Assembly (NCBI GenBank): GCA_965238045.1
Contig: CBDEGU010000007.1
Location: forward strand, 434,001 to 498,000
Reading direction: 5' to 3'
Length of the DNA stretch: 64,000 bases
Source: CBDEGU01 sp965238045
Lineage (GTDB): Bacteria; Acidobacteriota; Terriglobia; Bryobacterales; UBA6623
Position numbers and translations under genes: made by a program
Shown: piece after piece, positions 16,077 to 24,349 of the stretch
Layout: each line of letters opens with the position of its first letter
Numbering within the stretch: position 1 is the first letter of the stretch
The notes under the pieces: generated by a model
Seen by the model: the letters and a program-made list of their open reading frames with translations, nothing else
Database searches by the model: none
Told to the model about the DNA's origin: nothing

Positions 16077-16826
16077 CTATCCCGAAAGCGCCTCTAGCTC
16101 TTCGTCGTCTATGTCGAAGTTCGCGTAAACGTTCTGGACATCGTCCTGATCTTCGAGACGATCCATCAGCCGCAGCACCGCGGCCGCGCTCTTTCCTTCC
16201 ACCTGGACGCTGTTTTGAGGAAGTCTCGTGATTTCGGCCGTCGTCGGCTCGATCCCGGCCTGCTCTAACGCCTCGACGATCGCGCCATGCGCATCCTGGG
16301 GGGATACGATCAGCCAATGGTCCTGTTCGTCCCGCAAGTCATCGCCGCCCGCTCCCAAGACAATGTCCATCAGCTGGTCTTCATCACTTGTCTCTTTGGG
16401 AATCGCTATTGAACTACATTTGTCGAACATCCAGCTGACACAACCAGTCCCGCCGAGGTTTCCGCCCTCCTTTGCGAAAGCGTGCCTCAGCTCGCTCACC
16501 GTGCGGTTGCGATTGTCGGTAACCACCTCGACAATAATCGCCACCCCTGCCACCCCGTAGCCCTCAAAGGTGATCTCCTCATAGGATGTTCCCTCGAGTT
16601 GCCCGGTCCCTCTCAGTATGGCTTTCTTGATGTTGCCGCCGGGCATACTCTGAGCCTTGGCCGAAGCCATCGCGCTTCGCAAACGCGGGTTTCCCTCCGG
16701 GGCCCCGCCGCCTTCGCGGGCGGCAATCTGGATTTCACGGATCAGCCTGGTAAAGATCTTTCCTCGCTTGGCGTCTTGGGCGGCTTTCTTGTGCTTGATA
16801 GTCGCCCATTTTGAGTGTCCCGACAT
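16077..16826 (-). CDS. yebC: YebC/PmpR (TACO1) family protein
   Basis: The 249-residue product starts MSGHSKWATIKHKKAAQDAKRG, the invariant family N-terminus; ATG 16826 is preceded by GGAGGAAGG on the minus strand, so the longer upstream frame is rejected. Other conserved segments are GGAPEGNPRLRSAM, MPGGNIKKAI, EGYGVAGVAIIVEVVTDNRNRT and GGNLGGTGCVSWMF. Members act as translation factors that relieve stalling at polyproline and as regulators. It precedes ruvC in an operon. Confidence 0.96.
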   Translation of the reverse strand: MSGHSKWATIKHKKAAQDAKRGKIFTRLIREIQIAAREGGGAPEGNPRLRSAMASAKAQSMPGGNIKKAILRGTGQLEGTSYEEITFEGYGVAGVAIIVEVVTDNRNRTVSELRHAFAKEGGNLGGTGCVSWMFDKCSSIAIPKETSDEDQLMDIVLGAGGDDLRDEQDHWLIVSPQDAHGAIVEALEQAGIEPTTAEITRLPQNSVQVEGKSAAAVLRLMDRLEDQDDVQNVYANFDIDDEELEALSG

Positions 16827-17173
16827 AGAGCATCCTTCCTCCAGCCAAAGTGCTCGATTCCAAGGCTGGCCAGGTCTGGACTCGAGCACGCGCGCCGTGG
16901 TGGCACATCTTGTCGCGTTACTCCAGGCGCCACCGGCCACGGCGGATGGCGAAGGCCACGCTCGAATCTTCTCAAAGAATAGCAAACTCGTTTTCCGCCA
17001 GCGGGGGAGAACGGCGCCATCGGGCTACCGATCAAGTGGCCCGGGGAAGCCCTGGATCTCCGTCCTTCAGAACTCTGCAAAATTCAACTGCAAACCGCTT
17101 CGAGACTACCGCCTTCCCGCCACTGTTTTCCGCTGCTACTGAAGGCGCTTCTTGAACGAACTAGAATAGAGCC
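16827..17173. other. Divergent yebC-hemB spacer
   Basis: These 347 bases separate divergently transcribed yebC and hemB and must carry promoters for both. Open frames across it are shadows without motifs. No operator or riboswitch was recognised. The yebC Shine-Dalgarno GGAGG is visible at its left edge. Confidence 0.5.
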
Positions 17174-18142
17174 ATGGCCTTTCCGATCACACGACCGCGC
17201 CGTCTGCGTTCGAGTCCCCTTTTGCGGGACGCGGTACGGGAGACACGGCTTGCTCCGGCTGATTTCATCTACCCGTTGTTTGTCTGTCCCGGAGAGGGCA
17301 TCAAGAAAGAAATCGGCGCCATGCCGGGCAACTACCAGATGTCGATCGACGAGCTGGTACCCGAAGCGGCCGAGGTCGCCTCGCTCGGAATCCCGGCCGT
17401 GATCCTGTTCGGGCTGCCCGAATCGAAGGACGCCGAAGGCTCGGGCGCATTCGCCGCCGACGGCATTGTTCAGCGGGCCATCAGCGCGCTGAAGCAGGAA
17501 GTTCGGGATCTTCTGGTCATTGCCGACTGCTGTATGTGCGAGTACACCAGTCATGGCCACTGCGGCCATGTCGTGGATGGCGATGTCGACAACGATCTCA
17601 CGCTGGACCTTCTCGCCAAGACGGCGCTCTCACAAGCCCAGGCCGGGGCGGATATCATTGCGCCCTCGGACATGATGGACGGGCGTGTGGGCACGATTCG
17701 CGCCATCCTGGACGAAAATCGCTTCACGAATCTGCCGATTCTCTCCTACGCGGCCAAGTACGCATCCGTTTTCTACGGCCCGTTTCGTGACGCGGCCGAT
17801 TCGGCGCCTCAGTTCGGTGACCGCCGCGGCTATCAGATGGACCCTGCGAACCAGCGCGAAGCCATGCGGGAAATCGAACTCGATATCGAGGAGGGCGCGG
17901 ACATCATCATGGTCAAGCCGGCCCTGCCCTATCTCGACGTCATCTATCGAGCCAAGCAGGAATTTGATTTGCCGGTCGCGGCCTATCAAGTCAGCGGCGA
18001 ATACTCCATGATCGTGGCGGCGGCGGCCAACGGCTGGCTGGATCTGGATCGCGCGATGGACGAAAGCCTGACGTCGATCAAACGTGCCGGCGCGGACCTG
18101 ATCCTGACGTATTTCGCCAAGACGATGGCGAAAAAGCTTTAA
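17174..18142 (+). CDS. hemB: Delta-aminolevulinic acid dehydratase (porphobilinogen synthase)
   Basis: HemB condenses two 5-aminolevulinate molecules to porphobilinogen in haem synthesis. The 322-residue product has the zinc site ADCCMCEYTSHGHCG near residue 116-130 with the three metal-binding Cys, the first active-site Lys in LSYAAKYASVFYGPFRDA near 196 and the Schiff-base Lys in IIMVKPALPYLDVI near 247. Length matches the family. The stop codon lies at the left edge of a long inverted repeat that fills the space before dacB. Confidence 0.97.
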   Translation: MAFPITRPRRLRSSPLLRDAVRETRLAPADFIYPLFVCPGEGIKKEIGAMPGNYQMSIDELVPEAAEVASLGIPAVILFGLPESKDAEGSGAFAADGIVQRAISALKQEVRDLLVIADCCMCEYTSHGHCGHVVDGDVDNDLTLDLLAKTALSQAQAGADIIAPSDMMDGRVGTIRAILDENRFTNLPILSYAAKYASVFYGPFRDAADSAPQFGDRRGYQMDPANQREAMREIELDIEEGADIIMVKPALPYLDVIYRAKQEFDLPVAAYQVSGEYSMIVAAAANGWLDLDRAMDESLTSIKRAGADLILTYFAKTMAKKL

Positions 18143-18320
18143 CCCGCTTTTCTCACCACGTGGCGAAGCGAAGTGCGTGAGAGGCCCGTCAGTACGAGGC
18201 GCGCGCCGCTTGACGAGCGCAGGCGTACTTGACAGTACGTTGAGCACGGCGAGCAAGCGCAACGAAGGAATGGCGGGCCTATCGCGTGCTTCGGCCGTCA
18301 GGTGGTGAGAAATGCGGGTT
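18141..18320. repeat. 180-bp imperfect palindrome between hemB and dacB
   Basis: AACCCGCTTTTCTCACCAC at 18141-18159 is repeated inverted at 18302-18320 with one mismatch. Pairing continues inward through GAAG..GCG..AGGCCCG segments on both arms to a centre at GTACTTGACAGTAC (about 18230-18243). The hemB stop overlaps the left arm and the dacB start the right arm. It may act as a terminator-like hairpin, or it may be a non-autonomous inverted-repeat element that landed exactly in the gap; no flanking target duplication was apparent. Confidence 0.7.
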
Positions 18321-20012
18321 AATTCGGACTCCAGCATCCTAAAACGAAGGGCCCCAGAACAGATCGTGGAACCCCGTCTAGCCATCCGCTCCTGGCCTCG
18401 CCCCGTCGCCCGAGTTGCGCGGCTCCTTCCCGCTCTCGCGCTCGGCCTGGCTCTCTCGATCAGCGCCGCCCTGGGCGGACTTGCCCGCGCGGCCGATCTC
18501 AACCCTCCCATCACGCTCCAAGAGGAGATCGACGCCCTGCTCGAGCGCAAGGCGGCGCGGCGTGCATTTTGGGGCATTCAGATTCGCGCACTCGATGAGG
18601 GAACCCTGCTCTACGAACACAACGCGCACAAGGTCTTCGTGCCGGCCTCGAACCAAAAACTTTTCTCCACCGCGCTGGGACTGACCCGCCTGGGACCGAA
18701 CCACCGCTATTCCACATCGGTCGTGGCCGAGGGCGAGATCGACGGCGAAGGAACCCTCCGCGGGAACTTGGTCCTGCGCGGAGGCGGAGACCCAAACCTG
18801 TCGGCGCGTGTGCTGCCCTACGACGACGACATGGAATTTGAAGACGATCTGATGCTTCCGATGACCGAGCTAGCCCGCCAGGCGATCGCGGGCGGGCTGC
18901 GACGGGTCGAGGGCTCGATCATCGGCGACGACACGCGCTATGTCTGGCAGAAACACGGCGCCGGCTGGTCGGTGGACGATCCGACCTGGGGCTACGGGGC
19001 GCCGATCAGCGCACTGTCGTTCAATGACAACCACATCACCATGCGCGTGCTGCCGGGGCGGGCGGCGGGCCGTCCAGCGCGTGTTAGTTTCAAGCCGCGT
19101 ATCCCCTTCTTCGAAATTGCGAACCGCACCCGCACCTCGTCCCGCCGCTACGTCACGCGCGCGCTCAAGATCGACCGGCAGCCGGGCTCGCGGCGCATCG
19201 ATATTTGGGGTGATATTTCCATTCGCTCCGGCGGCAGGCAGGTGGCGATGGCGGTCGACGACCCGGCGCTCTACGCGGCCACTGTGCTAGCTAGCGAGCT
19301 AGCCCGCCTGGGGGTGAAAATTACCGGCTCGCCAGAGGCGCGTCACACCTGGCCTCACGCCGTGCGCGACCTCAAGAGCGGCCGGTTCGCGCCACCAAAG
19401 CCCACCGGTCAGGTGCTCTCGGTGATTCAGTCCGTGCCTCTGCGTGAGAGCTTGAAAGTCATCAACAAAGTGAGTCAGAACCTGCACGCGGAAATGCTGC
19501 TGCGGGAAGTTTCGTTTGTGCGGCGGGGCGTTGGCAGTTTCGAAGGAGGGCTCGAAGAGCTGGAGGGCTTTCTTCTCGAAGCGGGCCTGAAACCTGGAGA
19601 ATTCATATGCAAGGATGCCTCTGGACTCTCTCGCCATAACCTTGTGAGTCCGGCGGCCACGGTCGAGTTGCTCAAGTACATGTGGGACTCCCCGCATCGG
19701 GACCTCTACCGCTCGAGCCTGGCCGTCGCCGGCTCGGACGGGACGCTGGATTGGCGTTTTTCCCGAACCCCGGCGCGGGGGCGCATCCGCGCCAAGACCG
19801 GAACTCTCAGCAATGTCTCGGCGCTCTCGGGTTACGCCAGCTCCGCCGACGGCGCCGATCTAGTTTTTTCGATCTTTGTCAACAACGCGGCCGTGCCAGC
19901 GTCGTATATTCGCAGGCTCGTCGACCAGATCGCCGTTGCGACGGTGAAACCGCGACGCCGCCACCCCGCGCCCCGTCGCGGATCCGCCGCCGGAACCGCT
20001 TCGGCGCCTTAG
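18312..20012 (+). CDS. dacB: D-alanyl-D-alanine carboxypeptidase/endopeptidase (PBP4 type)
   Basis: The 566-residue periplasmic peptidase of family S13 trims peptidoglycan peptides. A signal region covers about residues 37-60 (LLPALALGLALSISAALGG...ARA). Active-site motifs are SxxK in PASNQKLF near residue 115 (SNQK), SxN in NKVSQNLHAE near 390 (SQN) and KTG in RAKTGTLSNV near 497. A family-typical inserted domain lies between SxxK and SxN. The ATG at 18312 follows AGGTGGTGAG but lies inside the inverted-repeat arm; GTG 18366 is an alternative that keeps the signal peptide. The tail is Arg/Pro-rich. Confidence 0.92.
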   Translation: MRVNSDSSILKRRAPEQIVEPRLAIRSWPRPVARVARLLPALALGLALSISAALGGLARAADLNPPITLQEEIDALLERKAARRAFWGIQIRALDEGTLLYEHNAHKVFVPASNQKLFSTALGLTRLGPNHRYSTSVVAEGEIDGEGTLRGNLVLRGGGDPNLSARVLPYDDDMEFEDDLMLPMTELARQAIAGGLRRVEGSIIGDDTRYVWQKHGAGWSVDDPTWGYGAPISALSFNDNHITMRVLPGRAAGRPARVSFKPRIPFFEIANRTRTSSRRYVTRALKIDRQPGSRRIDIWGDISIRSGGRQVAMAVDDPALYAATVLASELARLGVKITGSPEARHTWPHAVRDLKSGRFAPPKPTGQVLSVIQSVPLRESLKVINKVSQNLHAEMLLREVSFVRRGVGSFEGGLEELEGFLLEAGLKPGEFICKDASGLSRHNLVSPAATVELLKYMWDSPHRDLYRSSLAVAGSDGTLDWRFSRTPARGRIRAKTGTLSNVSALSGYASSADGADLVFSIFVNNAAVPASYIRRLVDQIAVATVKPRRRHPAPRRGSAAGTASAP

Positions 20013-20091
20013 CAGGACCCGGCCCGCCGCGGCGGCTCGATTCGGCACAATAGATACGACATTCGTCTCTGTGAGTGGAGGAATAGCGGTC

Positions 20092-21690
20092 ATGAAATTT
20101 CTCGCAAGAAATGTTGTCTTGGCTCCTGCTTTTGCTCTTGCCGCGGCAGCCGTTCTAGCCGCCATCGGTTGCGGGTCAGAGGTCTCACCCTCGCCGCCGA
20201 ATCTGGGACGGCTGGAATTTCCGACCTCGGCTTCGCCCCCGGCCCAGGAACATTTCCTGCGAGGGGTCTTGCTGCTGCACAGCTTCGAGTACGACGACGC
20301 GCGGGAAGCATTCGTCGAGGCCAGCGAGGCGGAGCCGGGATTCGCGATGGCCTATTGGGGCGAGGCGATGACGCACAATCACCCGCTCTGGTCGCAACGG
20401 GACGCCGACGCGGCGCGCGCGGCTCTCAAGCGGCTGGCCCCAAGCGTGGAAGAGCGTCTTGAGAAAGCTCCCACCGAAAGGGAGAAGGGCTATCTCCGCG
20501 CCGTCGAGACGCTTTATGGAGAGGGCGCTAAGCACGAGCGCGATGTCGCCTATCGCGACTCGATGGGGCGACTGGCCGCCGAGTACCCGGACGACCTTGA
20601 GGCGGCGGCATTCCATGCTCTGGCGACGCTCGGCGCCTCCGATGGCGGACGCGACACCCGCGCCTACATGCGCGCGGCGGCGATCGTCGAGGAAGTCTTC
20701 GCGGCCAACGCCACCCACCCGGGCGCGGCCCACTATCTGATTCATTCCTATGACGACCCGGTCCACGCGCCGCTGGGCATTCGCGCGGCGCGGGTCTACG
20801 CCGAGATCGCTCCGGCGGCGGCGCACGCTCTGCACATGCCATCACACATCTTCGTCTCGATGGGAATGTGGGACGAGGCCGCGGCCTCGAATGAAGACTC
20901 CTGGGCGGCATCCGACGCCCGCGTCGCACGCAAGGAACTAACCGCGGAGGCCCGCGGTTATCACGCGCTCGCCTGGCTGCAATACTCCTATTTGCAGCAG
21001 GGCCGTTTTGGCGATGCCCGGCGCTTGCTCGAGTCCATGGCGGCGGATGTGACCGCTGGCGTCTCGAAACGAATGCGTGGCACATTGCTGGAGCTGCAAG
21101 AGCGCTATCGCCTTGAGACCGGTCAATGGGACGGGGATTCGATCGAAGTCGATATCGAGGGGTTTGGCAAAAACACTGTGGCCGCCAAGCATTTCCTTCT
21201 AGGCTTCTCGGCACTGATGAGCGGAGACCCTAGCACGGCGAAGACCGAGCTGCGGGCGCTGGAGGCTTTGCTCGACGAGAAGAACTCGAAGCTCCAACCC
21301 GGTCTCATCGCCAATCAGTTGCGTGGGATGATCGAGCTGCGGCAAGGCCGCAAGGACAGAGCCGTCGAGCTGCTAAGAGCCGCCGCCGAGCAGGAGGACA
21401 CACTCCACCTGTCGTACGGGCCGCCCAAGCCGCCCAAGCCGGCGCATGAGCTATTCGGCGAAGTCCTGCTTGAACTGGGCCGCTGGGCCGAAGCACAGGC
21501 TCAATTCGAGCGAGCACTAAAGCGAGCGCCCCGGCGGCGGCTGTCTTTGCTGGGGCTGACCCGCGCGGCCGCCCAGGCGGGGGATCAGCCAACGGCGGAA
21601 GACGCATATCGTGAACTGGAATCGATCCTGCATCGGGCCGACGCGAAACTGGCTCCGTTCGCCACGGTGGCTGCTAGCAACCCATGGTAG
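20092..21690 (+). CDS. Tetratricopeptide-repeat lipoprotein
   Basis: The 532-residue product starts at ATG 20092 after GGAGG; an in-frame GTG 21 bases upstream is less likely. The N-terminus (ALAAAAVLAAIGCGS) is a lipoprotein signal with the Cys near residue 26. The rest is helical with TPR-like pairs, for example FLRGVLLLHSFEYDDAREAFVEASEAEPGFAMAYWG near 58, where AMAYWGEAMTHNH is typical of a group of acidobacterial and proteobacterial TPR proteins. HYLIHSYDDPVHAPLG and HALHMPSHIFVSMGMW are also seen in that group. Probably an envelope scaffold protein; partner unknown. Confidence 0.8.
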   Translation: MKFLARNVVLAPAFALAAAAVLAAIGCGSEVSPSPPNLGRLEFPTSASPPAQEHFLRGVLLLHSFEYDDAREAFVEASEAEPGFAMAYWGEAMTHNHPLWSQRDADAARAALKRLAPSVEERLEKAPTEREKGYLRAVETLYGEGAKHERDVAYRDSMGRLAAEYPDDLEAAAFHALATLGASDGGRDTRAYMRAAAIVEEVFAANATHPGAAHYLIHSYDDPVHAPLGIRAARVYAEIAPAAAHALHMPSHIFVSMGMWDEAAASNEDSWAASDARVARKELTAEARGYHALAWLQYSYLQQGRFGDARRLLESMAADVTAGVSKRMRGTLLELQERYRLETGQWDGDSIEVDIEGFGKNTVAAKHFLLGFSALMSGDPSTAKTELRALEALLDEKNSKLQPGLIANQLRGMIELRQGRKDRAVELLRAAAEQEDTLHLSYGPPKPPKPAHELFGEVLLELGRWAEAQAQFERALKRAPRRRLSLLGLTRAAAQAGDQPTAEDAYRELESILHRADAKLAPFATVAASNPW

Positions 21691-21699
21691 AAGCCGGGC

Positions 21700-21740
21700 C
21701 GGGCGGCTCGCCCGTGGGCGGCAGCTTGGCGCCACCGCCC
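21700..21740. terminator. Two GC-rich hairpins after the TPR gene
   Basis: CGGGC 21700-21704 pairs with GCCCG 21710-21714, and GGGCGG 21716-21721 pairs with CCGCCC 21735-21740. They start 10 bases after the stop codon. There is no T tract, so intrinsic termination is only possible. Confidence 0.35.
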
Positions 21741-21885
21741 GAGTGACATAACCTGCTGCCGCGCGATCACGGCCAGAGGGACCGGAGGGACCGGCGCACT
21801 GAAGATCCAGCAGAGAGATCCCCTTGTGTGAAAATTTCTTCTAGCTTCCGCGACGATGGGCCGATAAGACGCCAGGGAGAGTTTC

Positions 21886-23187
21886 ATGACTCTGGCGACT
21901 CTGAAGTCTATTGCGGCGGAACTTCGACGGGCTGTCCTCGATTGCCGGGGCCAGTCGCTGGCAATGACGGCCATCGTTTTGGGCTTGCTGTTCAGCATCA
22001 TGGGGCTGGTCTTTGACGGGGGCCAGATGTATTTCGAGAGACGGCGAATGCAGACGGCGGCGGACGCCGGCGCAATCGGCGGGGCCCTAGAGATTTGGCG
22101 AGGCAACTCAAATCTGGCAGAGGCGGCGGTTCTCAACGACGCTGCCCTCAACGGCTTCGACAGCTCGGCGGCCGGCGTCACGGTCACCGTCCATTGTCCG
22201 CCCGATACGGGCCCGAACATGGGTTTCGGGGGGGAGTGCAATGACGCGGTGGAAGTGATCATCACGCGAGACCTGCCCACCTATTTCATGCGGGTGGCGG
22301 GCGTGAACAGCGTGAGGGTGCGAACACGCGCCGTGGCGGGCTTGCGGCGCTACATCGATGCCTGCGTGATTGCTCTCGACGAAAGCGCCCGCGGCGCTCT
22401 CACGGTTTCCGGCGGAGCCTCGCTCAATGCCGCGTGCGGGGTTATGGTGAACTCAACCCACAACAGCAGCATTGTGGTGAACGGGGGCGGCTGCTTGCAG
22501 GCGTCTCAAATCGGGACGGCGGGTGACGTGAGCGTCAACGGTTCTCTTAGCTGCGTGGACCCGCCCCCGGTGAGGGCCCCGCCGATGCTCAACCCGCTGG
22601 CCTATCTCGCCGAACCGACCATCGCCGGCGCGTCCGCCGAGGGCGTCTACACCGATATTCGCATCAACGCTGGAGACAATGTCGCTCTCGGACCAGGATA
22701 CTATCCGGGAGGGATCGACATCTCCGGCGGAGTTGTTCAGTTTCTTCCCGGAACCTATGTGCTCGACACAGGGTTCACCGCGACAGGGAACGCTTCGCTG
22801 TCCGGCGCGGAGGTCACCTTCTTCAACACGAACTCGGGGAGCGGCAGTGGGCCAGAGCGCTGGGGTGACTTCACGATCGCGGGAGGCGTTTCGGTGGATC
22901 TTTCCGCGCCAAGTTCGGGCCCCTACGCGGGGGTACTCTTCTGGAACGACGACGACGCCCCGAACAGTCCCCCGGGCTCGACGATTGCGGGGAATTCGAG
23001 CTCCTCAATGACCGGAGCGATGTACTTCCCGTCGTCGCATCTCAATTTCTTGGGAAGCAGCACGACCGGGGACTGGCAGATGATCGTCGCCGACACGATC
23101 ACGATCAGCGGCAACGCCCAGGTCAGCAGCAACTTCGGACAGAGTTCCATCCCGGCGCCGAGCCGCAAAGCGGTGTTAGTAGAGTGA
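21886..23187 (+). CDS. TadG-like Flp pilus-assembly/secreted protein
   Basis: The 433-residue product has the Tad N-terminal module: GQSLAMTAIVLGLLFSIMGLVFDGGQMYFERRRMQTAADAGAIGGA near residues 23-68, where one membrane helix is followed by the conserved D..Y...R..LQ.AADAAA pattern. The C-terminal 250 residues are Gly/Ser/Asn-rich with repeated short strands (ISGGVVQFLPGTYVLDTGFTATGNASLSGA), like a beta-helix passenger. It overlaps the next gene by GTGA. With the two TadE-like genes that follow it forms a compact minor-pilin operon; no Tad ATPase or secretin gene is in the window. Confidence 0.82.
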   Translation: MTLATLKSIAAELRRAVLDCRGQSLAMTAIVLGLLFSIMGLVFDGGQMYFERRRMQTAADAGAIGGALEIWRGNSNLAEAAVLNDAALNGFDSSAAGVTVTVHCPPDTGPNMGFGGECNDAVEVIITRDLPTYFMRVAGVNSVRVRTRAVAGLRRYIDACVIALDESARGALTVSGGASLNAACGVMVNSTHNSSIVVNGGGCLQASQIGTAGDVSVNGSLSCVDPPPVRAPPMLNPLAYLAEPTIAGASAEGVYTDIRINAGDNVALGPGYYPGGIDISGGVVQFLPGTYVLDTGFTATGNASLSGAEVTFFNTNSGSGSGPERWGDFTIAGGVSVDLSAPSSGPYAGVLFWNDDDAPNSPPGSTIAGNSSSSMTGAMYFPSSHLNFLGSSTTGDWQMIVADTITISGNAQVSSNFGQSSIPAPSRKAVLVE

Positions 23188-23738
23188 GCGCCGCGAACAG
23201 GGTTTCGCCGGGCGCGCGGCGGCCGAAACAGCGCACGGCGACCGAGCGGACCCGCGACCGCGGATCGCAACGGGGCTCGTCAGCCGTTGAGTTCGCACTG
23301 ACCATTCCGCTGGTACTGTTCCTGGTTCTTGGAACCGCTGACTTCGGGCGAGTGTTCTACTACGCTATGACGGTAGTGCACGCCGCCGACGCCGGGGCGT
23401 TTTATGGGGCCAATAATTTGCTGGCGGCCGCCGACACCTCCAAGATCCAAGCGGTGACGACGGAGGATGCCTATGATATTCTCCGCCACTTGGCGCCATC
23501 CGAACTCGAAGCCGAGGAGGATTCTCCCTTCACCTCGACACCAGAGCTGTTCTGCGACTGCCCGAGCGCTCCGGGCGCCGCGGTGGACTGTTACGCCGGA
23601 ACCTGCGCGGCGCCGTATCTTTCCCCACGCGTCTACGTGAAGTCGCGGGTCGAGGCGCCCTTCACAACGGTCGTGCAGTATCCCTCGATCCCGCACTCGG
23701 TCGAGCTGGATTTGACCGTGTGGGTGCGGGTGCAATAG
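23184..23738 (+). CDS. TadE-like minor pilin
   Basis: The 184-residue product has a basic N-terminus, then QRGSSAVEFALTIPLVLFLVLGTADFGRVFYYAM, the TadE-like pattern of (G)xxxVEFAL plus a membrane helix near residues 30-60. HAADAGAFYGAN follows. A Cys-rich segment (FCDCPSAPG, DCYAGTC) occurs near 132-150. It starts at a GTG overlapping the TadG-like stop. Likely a pseudopilin assembled by a Tad system encoded elsewhere. Confidence 0.85.
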   Translation: MSAANRVSPGARRPKQRTATERTRDRGSQRGSSAVEFALTIPLVLFLVLGTADFGRVFYYAMTVVHAADAGAFYGANNLLAAADTSKIQAVTTEDAYDILRHLAPSELEAEEDSPFTSTPELFCDCPSAPGAAVDCYAGTCAAPYLSPRVYVKSRVEAPFTTVVQYPSIPHSVELDLTVWVRVQ

Positions 23739-23743
23739 GAGAG

Positions 23744-24220
23744 ATGCGGACTCGGGGTCATAGCTTCCCTGGTGCGGGCCAGCGGACAGCACGGGGCACT
23801 GGTCGGGGCGCCCGGCGCGGCTCGGCGCTGGTGGAGTTCGCTCTTTTTTTTATGCTCTATCTGACCCTGATACTGGGTCTGCTGGAGCTGGGAAGGCTGG
23901 TGTGGACGGTGGCGACGCTCTCCCACGCCGCGCGGGAGGGCGCCCGCTACGCCACGGTCCATGGCAGCGCGAATCCCGACACGGACGACCAGGGCCAAAC
24001 CATTACGGCGGAATCGATCGCCAGCATCGTGAAAGGGCGGGCGATTGGGCTCGACAAGCAGTTCATTGAGGTCGAGTCCCTTTGGGATCCGGACGACTCA
24101 CGGGGCAGTCTGGTGCGCGTGCAAGTCGAATACTCCTTTCAGCCTCTTTTCTCACCCATCCTGCCCTCGGCGGCCGGGCTCACGCTGCGGACCGAGTGCC
24201 TCAAAGTTATTGCAAACTAA
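23744..24220 (+). CDS. Second TadE-like minor pilin
   Basis: The 158-residue product starts at ATG 23744, 5 bases after the previous stop and directly after AGGAGAG. RRGSALVEFALFFMLYLTLILGLLELGRLVWTV near residues 25-57 is the TadE signature, followed by SHAAREGARYATVHG. The C-terminus is a beta-rich extracytoplasmic part. It completes the tadG-tadE-tadE operon. Confidence 0.87.
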   Translation: MRTRGHSFPGAGQRTARGTGRGARRGSALVEFALFFMLYLTLILGLLELGRLVWTVATLSHAAREGARYATVHGSANPDTDDQGQTITAESIASIVKGRAIGLDKQFIEVESLWDPDDSRGSLVRVQVEYSFQPLFSPILPSAAGLTLRTECLKVIAN

Positions 24221-24349
24221 GCACCTCTCGGCCAGAAGGGAAGCGCACTCAGAGCACCGCCGGCGCGGCGACAGGAGCGGCCATCCCACGAGACACCTAA
24301 GTTGCGCTAAAATAAGGGCTTAGGAACTCTCTTTGGAAAGGACATCCCG

